This document shows positions 23,888 through 31,776 of a stretch of 64,000 nucleotides of DNA, one piece after another (position 1 is the stretch's first letter; each line of letters opens with the position of its first letter). The translations under genes were made by a program, and so were the position numbers. The notes under the pieces were generated by a model. The model saw nothing but the letters and a program-made list of their open reading frames with translations, was not told the DNA's origin and made no database searches. Source of the stretch: Chromatiales bacterium (GTDB lineage Bacteria; Pseudomonadota; Gammaproteobacteria; JAGRGH01); contig JAGRGH010000003.1 of the NCBI GenBank assembly GCA_020445605.1, positions 80,150-144,149 of the forward strand, given 5' to 3'.

Positions 23888-24493
23888 TCAGCGCATTTCG
23901 CGCTCGAACTCGGTCAGGCTGCTGCGGAACGACGGACGCAGGAACATGCGGTCGCAGTAGTCGTGCAGGGCCTTGTAGCGCGCCTGACGCGGGAATTCGA
24001 TGCCGACGCTGGGCAGCCGCCACAGCAGCGGCACGATGGAGCAGTCCGCCAGCGTGACTTCGTCGGACAGATAGAACTTTTTCGCACCGAGCACCGGCAG
24101 CCGCTGGGTGATGCGCGCGGTCAGCAGGTCACGGGCCTGGTCGGCAATCTTGGTGCCCGGGTTGTCCAGAATGACCTTGAGAGGTGCGTAGAGGTCGACC
24201 TGGGTCTGGCGCACGTTCGCGCGCGCCCGTGCACGGTCGATGGGGTCGATCGGCATCAGCGGCGGATGCGGAAAACGCTCGTCGAGGTACTCCATGATGA
24301 CGTGCGGAAAGTACAGCGCGAGGTCGCGGTCGACCAGGGTCGGCAGGCTCGCGTACGGGTTGACGTCCGCGACATCCTCCGGGAGGTTTGCGAGTTCCGC
24401 GTCGACGATGTCGATTGCGACGTTTTTCTCGCCGATCACACAGCGGATCTGGTGGCTGTCCACCCCCCGCGGGTCAGAGTAGATCGTCAGCAC
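23888..24493 (-). CDS. sspA: Stringent starvation protein A
   Basis: A 201-residue protein with a glutathione S-transferase fold. The N-terminal thioredoxin-like domain runs to about residue 80 and contains the conserved NPYASLPTLVDRDLALY; the helical C-terminal domain follows. SspA binds RNA polymerase and helps acid and stationary-phase gene expression. It sits in the typical gammaproteobacterial order petABC-sspA-sspB, 57 bases after cytochrome c1. Confidence 0.94.
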   Translation of the reverse strand: MLTIYSDPRGVDSHQIRCVIGEKNVAIDIVDAELANLPEDVADVNPYASLPTLVDRDLALYFPHVIMEYLDERFPHPPLMPIDPIDRARARANVRQTQVDLYAPLKVILDNPGTKIADQARDLLTARITQRLPVLGAKKFYLSDEVTLADCSIVPLLWRLPSVGIEFPRQARYKALHDYCDRMFLRPSFRSSLTEFEREMR

Positions 24494-24550
24494 AGTATGC
24501 CGTTCTCCGTGTGTCGCCGTTTCGCAATCGCCAGACCGTGACGCCCTGCC

Positions 24551-25303
24551 TCAGTGCAGGTCGCGCCAGTATTCCTTCTTGAGCGCGTAGGCGAGCAGCC
24601 CGAACAGGATCAGGAACCCGATGACCCACTTGCCCATGTGCAGTCGTTCGATCTCGGCCGGTTCGCCCATGTAGGCCATGAAGTTCACGAGATCGCGCAC
24701 GGCCGTGTCGTACTCGTCCGCCGACATCGAGCCTGGTTCGACGATTTCGAAGCGGTCGAACTTCTTATAGGTGTGGGTCTCGCCGTCGACCTTGCGCTCC
24801 TCGTCCACGAACACGGCCTTCTGCAGGCCCTGCAGGTCGGCGAGCACGTGCGGCATGCCGACGCCCGGAAACACCAGGTTGTTCACGCCGATCGGTACGC
24901 GGGATTCATCCAGATAGAACGTCCGCAGATAGGTGTACAGCCAGTCCACCCCCCGCGCGCGGGCGATCAGCGACAGATCGGGCGGCACGTTACCAAACCA
25001 CTCGCGCGCCTCGGCCGCTGGCAGGGCATTGGTCAGCGTGTCGCCGATCTTGATGCCCGTGAACATCAGGTTGTCTTTCACCAGATCGTGCGTCAGCTCG
25101 AGGTCGCGCGCGATGTGCTCGTAGCGCAGGTACGCGGCCTGATGGCAGCCCAGACAGTAGTTCACGAAGTACTTCGCGCCACGCTGCAGCGAGCCGACGT
25201 CCGAAGGATCGATGTTCGCGTGGTCCAGCTTCGGGCCGTGACCGCTCGAGGCGAGCGCGAGCGACGGGACAAGCAGCGAAAGTGCCAACAGAATCGTTTT
25301 CAT
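24551..25303 (-). CDS. petC: Cytochrome c1, bc1 complex
   Basis: A 250-residue protein with a signal peptide (MKTILLALSLLVPSLALA). The heme c motif is C50-x2-C53-H54 (CLGCH), and the likely axial methionine is in FPGVGMPHVL. A C-terminal membrane anchor lies near residues 227-242 (WVIGFLILFGLLAYAL). It passes electrons from the Rieske centre to soluble cytochrome c in the periplasm. Its ATG shares one base with the cytochrome b stop (TGATG), so the two are translationally coupled. Confidence 0.95.
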   Translation of the reverse strand: MKTILLALSLLVPSLALASSGHGPKLDHANIDPSDVGSLQRGAKYFVNYCLGCHQAAYLRYEHIARDLELTHDLVKDNLMFTGIKIGDTLTNALPAAEAREWFGNVPPDLSLIARARGVDWLYTYLRTFYLDESRVPIGVNNLVFPGVGMPHVLADLQGLQKAVFVDEERKVDGETHTYKKFDRFEIVEPGSMSADEYDTAVRDLVNFMAYMGEPAEIERLHMGKWVIGFLILFGLLAYALKKEYWRDLH

Positions 25304-26703
25304 CAGCCTGTCACCCGATCCGGAACTTCGCGCGCACGCATGAGCGCAGGCGCGGCGGCGGCCAGCAGAAGGAACACCGCAAAATACACGATCACCACCG
25401 GCGAGCTGGTCAGAATCAATCCGAGTCGCTCCTGGTCGGCCAGGTAGCGCAGGAAGTCCATGCCCGCAACGACGACCATCGCCAGCACGAACAGCGTGCG
25501 ATAGGTGCCCGCCGAGCGCACCCGGCTGTAGACGATCAGCAGCAGGAAGAAGCCGAAGTACAGCTCCGAGAGCCGGAACGCGGCCTCCGAGAACGCGGCC
25601 GTCGCCGGCTGCGTGCCGAGATAGCCGAGGATCACGAAGGTGATCACGAACACGGCGATCAGCGGTTTGAACAGCGTCTCGCGATAGCGGATCGACTTGA
25701 CCGGGTTGCGGTCCAGCCACGGCAGCAAGAACAGCACGACGATCGCCGCGCCCATCGCGAGGACGCCGGTCAGCTTGTCCGGAATCGCGCGGAGAATCGC
25801 GTAGAACGGCGTGAAGTACCACAGCGGCACGATGTGCTCGGGCGTGACCAGCGGATCGGCCGGCAGAAAGTTGTCGCGCTCGAGGAACCAGTTCCAGAAC
25901 GTCGGCTCGTAGAAGATCACCAGCGCGAACAGGATCAGGAACACCACCACGCCGACGATATCCTTGACGGTGTAGTACGGGTGGAACGGGATGCCGTCCA
26001 GCGGCTTGCCGTCGGCACCCTTCTTCTTCTTGATCTCGACGCCGTCCGGGTTGTTCGAGCCGACCTTGTGCAGGGCGACGATGTGCACGAACACCAGCGC
26101 GACGAGGATCAGCGGCACGGCGATCACGTGGAACGCGAAGAAGCGGTTCAGCGTGATGTCGGAGACGACGTAGTCACCGCGAATCCACTCCGCGAGACCC
26201 TCGCCGATATACGGAATGGCGCCGAACAGCGAGATGATCACCTGCGCGCCCCAGTACGACATCTGGCCCCAGGGCAGCAGATAGCCCATGAACGCCTCGG
26301 CCATCAGCGCGAGATAGATCGCCATGCCGATCAGCCACACGAGTTCGCGCGGCTTCTTGTGCGAGCCGTAGATCAGGCCGCGGAACATGTGCATGTAGAC
26401 GACGATGAAGAACGCCGATGCACCCGTCGAGTGCATGTAGCGGATCAGCCAGCCCCAGTCCACATCGCGCATGATGTACTCGACCGAAGCGAAGGCCTCG
26501 GCCGCGGACGGCTTGTAGTTCATCGTCAGCCAGATCCCGGTCAGGATCTGGTTGACCAGCACGAGCAGCGCCAGTGAGCCGAAGAAGTAGAAGAAGTTGA
26601 AATTCTTCGGTGCGTAGTACTGGGCGAGGTGCTCGTTCCAGACCTTCGTCAGCGGAAAGCGGTCATCGATCCAGCCGACCAGATTGCGCAGCATCTGCAT
26701 CAC
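25303..26703 (-). CDS. petB: Cytochrome b, bc1 complex (C-terminally extended)
   Basis: A 466-residue cytochrome b. Two heme b histidine pairs are visible in the second and fourth helices (HSTGASAFFIVVYMHMF, and FHVIAVPLILVALVFVHIVALH across two pieces). The Qo-site motif usually read as PEWY is PLWY here (VPLWYFTPFYAILR). After the standard core there are further hydrophobic segments (about residues 405-460) that make it longer than a typical bacterial cytochrome b of about 400-430. It oxidises ubiquinol and reduces quinone across the inner membrane. It begins four bases inside the Rieske gene. Confidence 0.94.
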   Translation of the reverse strand: MMQMLRNLVGWIDDRFPLTKVWNEHLAQYYAPKNFNFFYFFGSLALLVLVNQILTGIWLTMNYKPSAAEAFASVEYIMRDVDWGWLIRYMHSTGASAFFIVVYMHMFRGLIYGSHKKPRELVWLIGMAIYLALMAEAFMGYLLPWGQMSYWGAQVIISLFGAIPYIGEGLAEWIRGDYVVSDITLNRFFAFHVIAVPLILVALVFVHIVALHKVGSNNPDGVEIKKKKGADGKPLDGIPFHPYYTVKDIVGVVVFLILFALVIFYEPTFWNWFLERDNFLPADPLVTPEHIVPLWYFTPFYAILRAIPDKLTGVLAMGAAIVVLFLLPWLDRNPVKSIRYRETLFKPLIAVFVITFVILGYLGTQPATAAFSEAAFRLSELYFGFFLLLIVYSRVRSAGTYRTLFVLAMVVVAGMDFLRYLADQERLGLILTSSPVVIVYFAVFLLLAAAAPALMRAREVPDRVTG

Positions 26704-27290
26704 GCCACCCCTTCGGCTTCGCCGACCTTGATTTCCGTGTCGCTCAGGTAGCGATACGGCGGGATTACCAGATTGGTCGGTGCCGGAACGCTCTTGTAGA
26801 CACGGCCCGAGAGATCGAACCGCGAACCGTGACAGGGACAGAAAAACCCGCCCTTCCAGTCCGGCCCGAGGTCATCGGGCGCCACATCCGGGCGGAACGT
26901 CGGCGCACAGCCGAGATGCGTGCAGATGCCGACCACGACGAGGTATTCGCTGCGGATCGCACGGCCCTCGTTGCGGCAGGAATCGGGCTGTTCGGATTTC
27001 TCCGAGCCCGGATCGCGAAGCTGCGCGGCCAGCACCGGCAGCGACGCGAGCATGGCCTCGGTGCGGCGCACGATCCAGACCGGCTTGCCGCGCCACTGGA
27101 TGGTGATGCGCTGGCCGGGCTGAAGCTTGCCAATGTCGACATCCACAGGCGCACCGGCCGCGCGGGCCTTGTCGCTGGGCTGCATGGAGGCCACGAAGGG
27201 CACGGCCGCGTAGACCGCGCCGACGGTACCCACCGCCGTGGTCGCGATCAGCAGGTTGCGCCGCTTGCGATTGATCGAGTCAGAACTCAT
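26700..27290 (-). CDS. petA: Rieske iron-sulfur subunit, bc1 complex
   Basis: A 196-residue ubiquinol-cytochrome c reductase iron-sulfur subunit. An N-terminal basic stretch (NRKRRNLL) and membrane helix form a Tat-type anchor. The 2Fe-2S ligands are in CTHLGC and CPCHGSRF. It is the first gene of petABC. The ATG at 27290 gives the normal length; the frame is open to 27401 but the extra residues lack family character. Confidence 0.95.
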   Translation of the reverse strand: MSSDSINRKRRNLLIATTAVGTVGAVYAAVPFVASMQPSDKARAAGAPVDVDIGKLQPGQRITIQWRGKPVWIVRRTEAMLASLPVLAAQLRDPGSEKSEQPDSCRNEGRAIRSEYLVVVGICTHLGCAPTFRPDVAPDDLGPDWKGGFFCPCHGSRFDLSGRVYKSVPAPTNLVIPPYRYLSDTEIKVGEAEGVA

Positions 27291-27636
27291 GAGGGAGCGT
27301 CTCTCCGCATTGATTTTCGGCCCCGGGACACCCGCGCCCCGGTCCACCCCTGCGCCGCGCCAGTGCGCGTCGCCGCTGCGCGGGTTCTCGGTCGCGCGCA
27401 CCGGCCGTGACGGGTTCGGCCGACCGGTTTCCCGGCGGGCCTGCGCCTGACGGCATGTCTATCAGTAAATCAAAATATAAGGATTTGGCCGAAGCCGGCC
27501 GGCAATTGTCGTACAGTGCGCGAAAACGGTCAAGGTTACCCCATGTTTCGGGGTGTTTTTCTCGCGCCGTGTGGCATGAATCCGGGCCTTGCAGTAGGCT
27601 CGCGCGCAAACCTTCTGCGGGGCGGATCGCGAACCG
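27291..27636. promoter_or_regulatory. Divergent promoter region between petABC and the fatty-acid-synthase-like operon
   Basis: This 346-base gap separates two divergent operons and holds no supported gene. The most AT-rich part of the neighbourhood is at 27461-27486 (ATCAGTAAATCAAAATATAA and onward), which could supply -10 elements in either direction, but no convincing -35 partner was found. A weak hairpin with a T-run follows at 27538-27560. Confidence 0.35.
27538..27560 (+). terminator. Weak hairpin plus T-run (possible attenuator)
   Basis: ACCCC at 27538-27542 pairs with GGGGT at 27550-27554 across a 7-base loop, followed by G and five T residues. The stem is only five pairs. It sits about 75 bases upstream of the FabL-like gene on the same strand, so it may act as an attenuator or be chance. 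Confidence 0.3.
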
Positions 27637-28392
27637 ATGTCCTTACCACTCGCCGGCCGCGCAGCGCTGGTCACCGGTGCCGCGCGCGGCATCGGCCGTG
27701 CCACGGCACTGAAACTGGCGCGCGCGGGCTGCGACATCATCGCCGGCTATTACGGCAGCCATGCCGAGGCCGAGTCGCTGTGCGGGGAGGTCCGGGCACT
27801 GGGGCGCCGCGCGCTGGCGGTGCAGGCGAGTGTCGCGCTGCCCGACAGCGTGGCAGAGCTGTTCGCGGCCATCGCCGCGGAGTTCCCGCGCCTGGATATC
27901 GTCGTCAGCAACGCCGCGACCGGCGTGCTCAAGCCGCTGTCCGACCTCAAGCTCAAGCACTGGCGCTGGTGCATGGAAACCAATGCGCTGGCACTCAATC
28001 TGCTCGCCCAGCACGCCGTCGAACGCATGCCCGACGGCGGCCGGATCATCGCCCTGTCTAGCCTCGGTGCGTACCGCGCGATCCCGAACTATGCCTTCAT
28101 CGGTGCTTCCAAGGCCGCGCTGGAGTCGCTGGCGCGGTCACTCGCGCAGGAACTCGGTCCGAAAGGCATCCGCGTGAATGTCGTCAATGCCGGCGTCGTG
28201 GACACCGACGCCCTGGGCTATTTCCCGAACCGCGAGCAGCTGCTGGCGGAGTTCGCCGCCCGCACGCCGGCCGGGCCGGTGCTGCGCGCCGAGGACGTCG
28301 CCGACGCGGTCTATCTCCTGTGTCTGCCCGAGGCGAACATGATCAACGGCCATACGCTGTTCGTCGATGGCGGTTTCGCGGTGTCCGGCTGA
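27637..28392 (+). CDS. Enoyl-ACP reductase, FabL-like SDR
   Basis: A 251-residue short-chain dehydrogenase. The nucleotide-binding turn is TGAARGIG (residues 13-20). The active-site pair is Y152 and K159, spaced Y-x6-K as in enoyl-ACP reductases rather than the Y-x3-K of ketoreductases. The segment DTDALGYFPNREQLL closely resembles FabL of Bacillus from memory. It should reduce the trans-2-enoyl-ACP double bond, the last step of each elongation round. It is the first gene of a seven-gene dedicated fatty-acid-type operon and overlaps the next gene by one base (TGATG). Confidence 0.82.
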   Translation: MSLPLAGRAALVTGAARGIGRATALKLARAGCDIIAGYYGSHAEAESLCGEVRALGRRALAVQASVALPDSVAELFAAIAAEFPRLDIVVSNAATGVLKPLSDLKLKHWRWCMETNALALNLLAQHAVERMPDGGRIIALSSLGAYRAIPNYAFIGASKAALESLARSLAQELGPKGIRVNVVNAGVVDTDALGYFPNREQLLAEFAARTPAGPVLRAEDVADAVYLLCLPEANMINGHTLFVDGGFAVSG

Positions 28393-29156
28393 TGACGGTG
28401 GACACCGACGCGGGACTGTCCGGCAAGGTCGCGCTGGTCACCGGCGGCAGCCGCGGCATCGGGCGCGCGGTCGTCGAACGCCTGGCCGCGGCCGGCATGG
28501 ACGTGACCTTCGTCTACCGTGACCGTGCGGATGCGGCCGAAGCGGTGGTCGCGGACTGCATCGCCGCAGGTGGCCGGGTGCGGGCCGAACGGCTGGACGT
28601 CACGGACGCCGGGGCCTGCGAGGCCATCGCGGAGGCGCTGTTCGAACGTGCCGGGCGCATCGATCTGCTGGTGAACAATGCCGGGATCATCCGTGATAAC
28701 CTCCTCGCGCTTTTGACGCCCGATGATGTTCGAGCGGTGCTCGATACGAACGTCTCGGGCGTTTTCAATGTCACGCGCGCGGTCGTCCCGTTCATGATCA
28801 TGCAGCGCGCGGGTCGGATCGTGAACATCAGTTCGGTGTCGGGCGAGCGCGGCGGGCGCGGGCAGACCAACTATGCCGCCAGCAAGGGCGCGATCAATGC
28901 GCTGACGCGGGCGCTGGCGGTGGAACTCGGCCGGCGCGGCATCCTGGTCAACGCGGTCGCGCCCGGCGTCATCGACACCGAGATGTCGCAGGCCGTCCGT
29001 GACGCCGCCGGCGAGCAGGTGCTCTCACGCATCGTGCTGCGTCGCATCGGCACACCGGCGGATGTCGCGCATGCGGTATGGTTTCTGGCTTCACGCTTCG
29101 CCGACTACATCACCGGTCAGGTGCTCGGCGTCGACGGCGGCTTCAAGATGGAGTGA
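28392..29156 (+). CDS. 3-oxoacyl-ACP reductase, FabG-like
   Basis: A 254-residue SDR with TGGSRGIG (residues 17-24), NNAG (95-98), the serine near 148 and the classical Y161-x3-K165. The C-terminal part (ITGQVLGVDGG) is typical of FabG. It is inferred to reduce 3-oxoacyl chains on the operon's own carrier protein with NADPH. It is coupled to the FabL-like gene by a one-base overlap and followed after 8 bases by the carrier protein gene. Confidence 0.88.
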   Translation: MTVDTDAGLSGKVALVTGGSRGIGRAVVERLAAAGMDVTFVYRDRADAAEAVVADCIAAGGRVRAERLDVTDAGACEAIAEALFERAGRIDLLVNNAGIIRDNLLALLTPDDVRAVLDTNVSGVFNVTRAVVPFMIMQRAGRIVNISSVSGERGGRGQTNYAASKGAINALTRALAVELGRRGILVNAVAPGVIDTEMSQAVRDAAGEQVLSRIVLRRIGTPADVAHAVWFLASRFADYITGQVLGVDGGFKME

Positions 29157-29164
29157 TTTGCAAC

Positions 29165-29593
29165 GTGTCTCTGGCTGAAATTTCCGACGCTGACATCCAG
29201 GCCGTATATCCGATGGTTGCGACAACCATCGCCGATGCACTCGGGCTGGATGCCGAGGACGTCGAACTCAAGCACTCCCTGATCGAGGATCTCGAGGCCG
29301 AGTCGATCGATTTTCTCGATCTGGTGTTCCGTCTGGAGCGGGCGTTCAAGATCAAGATCCCGCGCGGGCGCATCCTCGAGGACGCGCGTGGCGAGATGGC
29401 GGAGTCGGAGTTTGAAGCCAACGGTACGGTCACCGAAACCGGCCTGGCCCGGCTGCGCGAGTTCCTGAGCGAGGTGCCGGCGGCGCGTTTCACACCCGGC
29501 CTGAAGACCGCCGACATTCCCCGGCTGTACACGGCCGAGACCTTCTGCAAACTGGTCGTGCGCGCGCAGCGCGATGCGGCCGCGGCGGGCTGA
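29165..29593 (+). CDS. Elongated acyl carrier protein
   Basis: A 142-residue protein. Residues 10-80 form an ACP domain with the phosphopantetheine serine at Ser47 (EAESIDFLDL, in place of the usual DSLD). Beyond it lies an extra stretch of about 60 residues (80-142), partly helical (GLARLREFLSEVP, TAETFCKLVVRAQRD), not present in AcpP. Specialised carriers such as AcpXL are also non-standard, so this is likely dedicated to the operon. GTG at 29165 is the only start that keeps the domain intact; GGAG lies upstream. Confidence 0.82.
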   Translation: MSLAEISDADIQAVYPMVATTIADALGLDAEDVELKHSLIEDLEAESIDFLDLVFRLERAFKIKIPRGRILEDARGEMAESEFEANGTVTETGLARLREFLSEVPAARFTPGLKTADIPRLYTAETFCKLVVRAQRDAAAAG

Positions 29594-29621
29594 ACCCGGC
29601 CCGATTCCCGACCGGTCTGGC

Positions 29622-30467
29622 GTGGCGGATCGCTACAGCGCATTTTCGTTCGTCGACCGCATCCGCGTGCTCGAACCGGGCGTCCGCGCGCGGGGCCGCT
29701 TCCACGTGCCGGCACGGATCACGCGCTTCTCGGCGCAGCTCGCCTCCGAGGCGGTTGGCCAACTCGCCGCTTGGGTCGCCATGAACGAACTCGGATTCCG
29801 GCTGCGGCCGGTTGCGGGCATCGCTTCCGACGTGCGCTATTTCGCGGACGTTCCACCCGGTGCGACGATCGATCTCGAGGTTGGGATCGACCGGCTCGAC
29901 GAGGAGTCCGTGATCTACCACGGCGCGGCGCGGGTGGCGGATGCCCCGGCCGCCGTGCTGACCGATATCCTCGGCCCCATGCTGCCGGCCGGTGATTTCG
30001 ATTCCCCCGAGGACCTGCGCGGGCGCTACCAGTTGCTGACCACCACGGGCGCCGCTGTGGACCGCTTGCGCGAACTGCCGGCATTGCCCTGGACCGTGAT
30101 CCGTAGCGAACCGGGACGATCGCTGGCTGCGCAGCTCGATGTACCCGGCTTTGCCCCGGCGTTCGCCGATCATTTCCCGCGCAAGCCGGTGTTCCCGGCG
30201 ACCCTGCTGGTCGATCGGCACGTCGAAATGCTGCGTGGCCTGGCCGCCGAAGTGCCGGGCTGGTCCGACTCGAACACGGCCGAGGTGCGGCTCACCGATC
30301 TCAAGCAGCGCGCCTTCGTGGAGCCTGGCTCAAGGCTCGAGATGGAGACGAAGATCGAGCGCGTTGGCGATGAAGTCCTTTCCGCGCGACTGCTTGCGAC
30401 CTGTGCCGGGCGTCGGGTCGCGCAGGCCCGCGCCGAAGTGCGGGCGGGGGCGATGGCGAATGTCTGA
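29622..30467 (+). CDS. Double-hotdog 3-hydroxyacyl-ACP dehydratase-like protein
   Basis: A 281-residue protein with two tandem hotdog-like halves. The second half (from about residue 155) carries the dehydratase motif DHFPRKPVFPATLLVD, with His184 and Asp198 in the catalytic places. FabA uses His/Asp and FabZ His/Glu. The first half has a helix ASEAVGQLAAWVAM but no catalytic histidine, so it is probably structural. It is inferred to remove water from 3-hydroxyacyl chains. The GTG at 29622 gives a start 28 bases after the carrier protein. It overlaps the next gene by 8 bases. Confidence 0.75.
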   Translation: MADRYSAFSFVDRIRVLEPGVRARGRFHVPARITRFSAQLASEAVGQLAAWVAMNELGFRLRPVAGIASDVRYFADVPPGATIDLEVGIDRLDEESVIYHGAARVADAPAAVLTDILGPMLPAGDFDSPEDLRGRYQLLTTTGAAVDRLRELPALPWTVIRSEPGRSLAAQLDVPGFAPAFADHFPRKPVFPATLLVDRHVEMLRGLAAEVPGWSDSNTAEVRLTDLKQRAFVEPGSRLEMETKIERVGDEVLSARLLATCAGRRVAQARAEVRAGAMANV

Positions 30468-31776
30468 ACTGCGCCGCGTCGCCGTCACGGGGGTCGGACT
30501 GGTCACGCCGGCCGGCAACGACGTTGCGAGCAGCTGGGATGCCATGCTGGCCGCGCGCAGCGCGGCCGGCCCGATCACCCTGTTCGACGCCAGCGGCTTT
30601 TCGACCCGCATCGCCGCCGAGGTCAAGGGCTTCGACGTCCGTGCAGTCATCGACGACCGGCGCCTGCTCAAGTACGCCGGGCGTGCCCAGGCCTTTGCAC
30701 TGGCGGCCGCGGAACAGGCCATTCGCGATGCCGGGATCCGGCCTGCTCCCGGCACGGCCTCGCGCTGGGGCTGTGCGGTGGGCACCGGCATGATGGGCGG
30801 CACGTTCGACGATCTCGCCGCAATCCATGCCGGGAGCACCCGCGATGGCATGCTCGACCCGGCGCGCCTGCTCGACAACCCGGCGGCGCAGGATCCCATA
30901 GCGTTCTGTCGCAGCCAGTCGACCGCCGGCATCGCGCTGCTGCTCAAGCGTTTCGGCATCCGCGGCTACGCGAGTTCGGTGCACACCGCCTGTGCCTCCG
31001 GCGGGCAGGCCGTGGGCACGGCCATGAAACTCATCCGCCGTGGCGGCGCGGACTATGCGCTCGCCGGTGGGTTCGACTCGATGATCTCGCCGGTCGGCCT
31101 CGCCGGATTCTGTCTGCTGCACGCGGTCTCGCCGGACAACGACGCGCCCGAACGCGCCAGCCGACCGTTCGACGAGACGCGCAACGGCTTTGTGCTCGGC
31201 GAGGGGGCCGGGTTTCTCGTGCTTGAGGAGTGGCAGGCGGCGCGGCGGCGCGGGGCGCGCATCTATGCCGAACTCGCCGGCGACGGCAACTCGCTTTCGA
31301 GCTACCGCATCACCGATTCGCACCCGTCCGGCGACGGGCCGATCCAGGCCATGCGTCAGGCACTGTGGAGCGCCGGTGCGGACCCCGCCGAGGTCGATTA
31401 CCTGAACGCCCATGGCACCTCGACGCAGATGAACGACCGCAGCGAATGCGCGGCCGTGCGCGCGGTCTTCGGGGCCGGTTTCGCAAACGTCGCCGTGAGT
31501 TCGACCAAGAGCGTGATTGGTCATCTGATCGCCGGCGCCGGCGCCGTGGAGGCAGTGGTCTGCGCGCTGGCGATCCACCACGGTCGCTTGCCCGTGAACG
31601 CCAATCTGCACACGCCCGATCCCGCCGCCGATGGCATCGACATCGTGCGCGACCAGGCACGCGAACGCGAGGTGCGTGTCGCACTGTCGAACTCGCTGGG
31701 ATTCGGCGGCTCGAACAGCTGCCTGGCGCTGCGGCGGCCGGACCTCACGGACGCGCTGGCGGGTACGCGGGCATGA
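30460..31776 (+). CDS. Beta-ketoacyl-ACP synthase (catalytically complete)
   Basis: A 438-residue KAS II-type ketosynthase. The nucleophile is Cys178 (SVHTACASGG), with His318 in LNAHGTSTQMND and His355 in STKSVIGH. All three catalytic residues and the lysine are present. It extends the chain on the carrier protein by condensing with malonyl-ACP. The ATG at 30460 overlaps the dehydratase gene by 8 bases. The stop overlaps the next ketosynthase start (ATGA), typical of KS-chain-length-factor pairs. Confidence 0.9.
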   Translation: MSELRRVAVTGVGLVTPAGNDVASSWDAMLAARSAAGPITLFDASGFSTRIAAEVKGFDVRAVIDDRRLLKYAGRAQAFALAAAEQAIRDAGIRPAPGTASRWGCAVGTGMMGGTFDDLAAIHAGSTRDGMLDPARLLDNPAAQDPIAFCRSQSTAGIALLLKRFGIRGYASSVHTACASGGQAVGTAMKLIRRGGADYALAGGFDSMISPVGLAGFCLLHAVSPDNDAPERASRPFDETRNGFVLGEGAGFLVLEEWQAARRRGARIYAELAGDGNSLSSYRITDSHPSGDGPIQAMRQALWSAGADPAEVDYLNAHGTSTQMNDRSECAAVRAVFGAGFANVAVSSTKSVIGHLIAGAGAVEAVVCALAIHHGRLPVNANLHTPDPAADGIDIVRDQAREREVRVALSNSLGFGGSNSCLALRRPDLTDALAGTRA

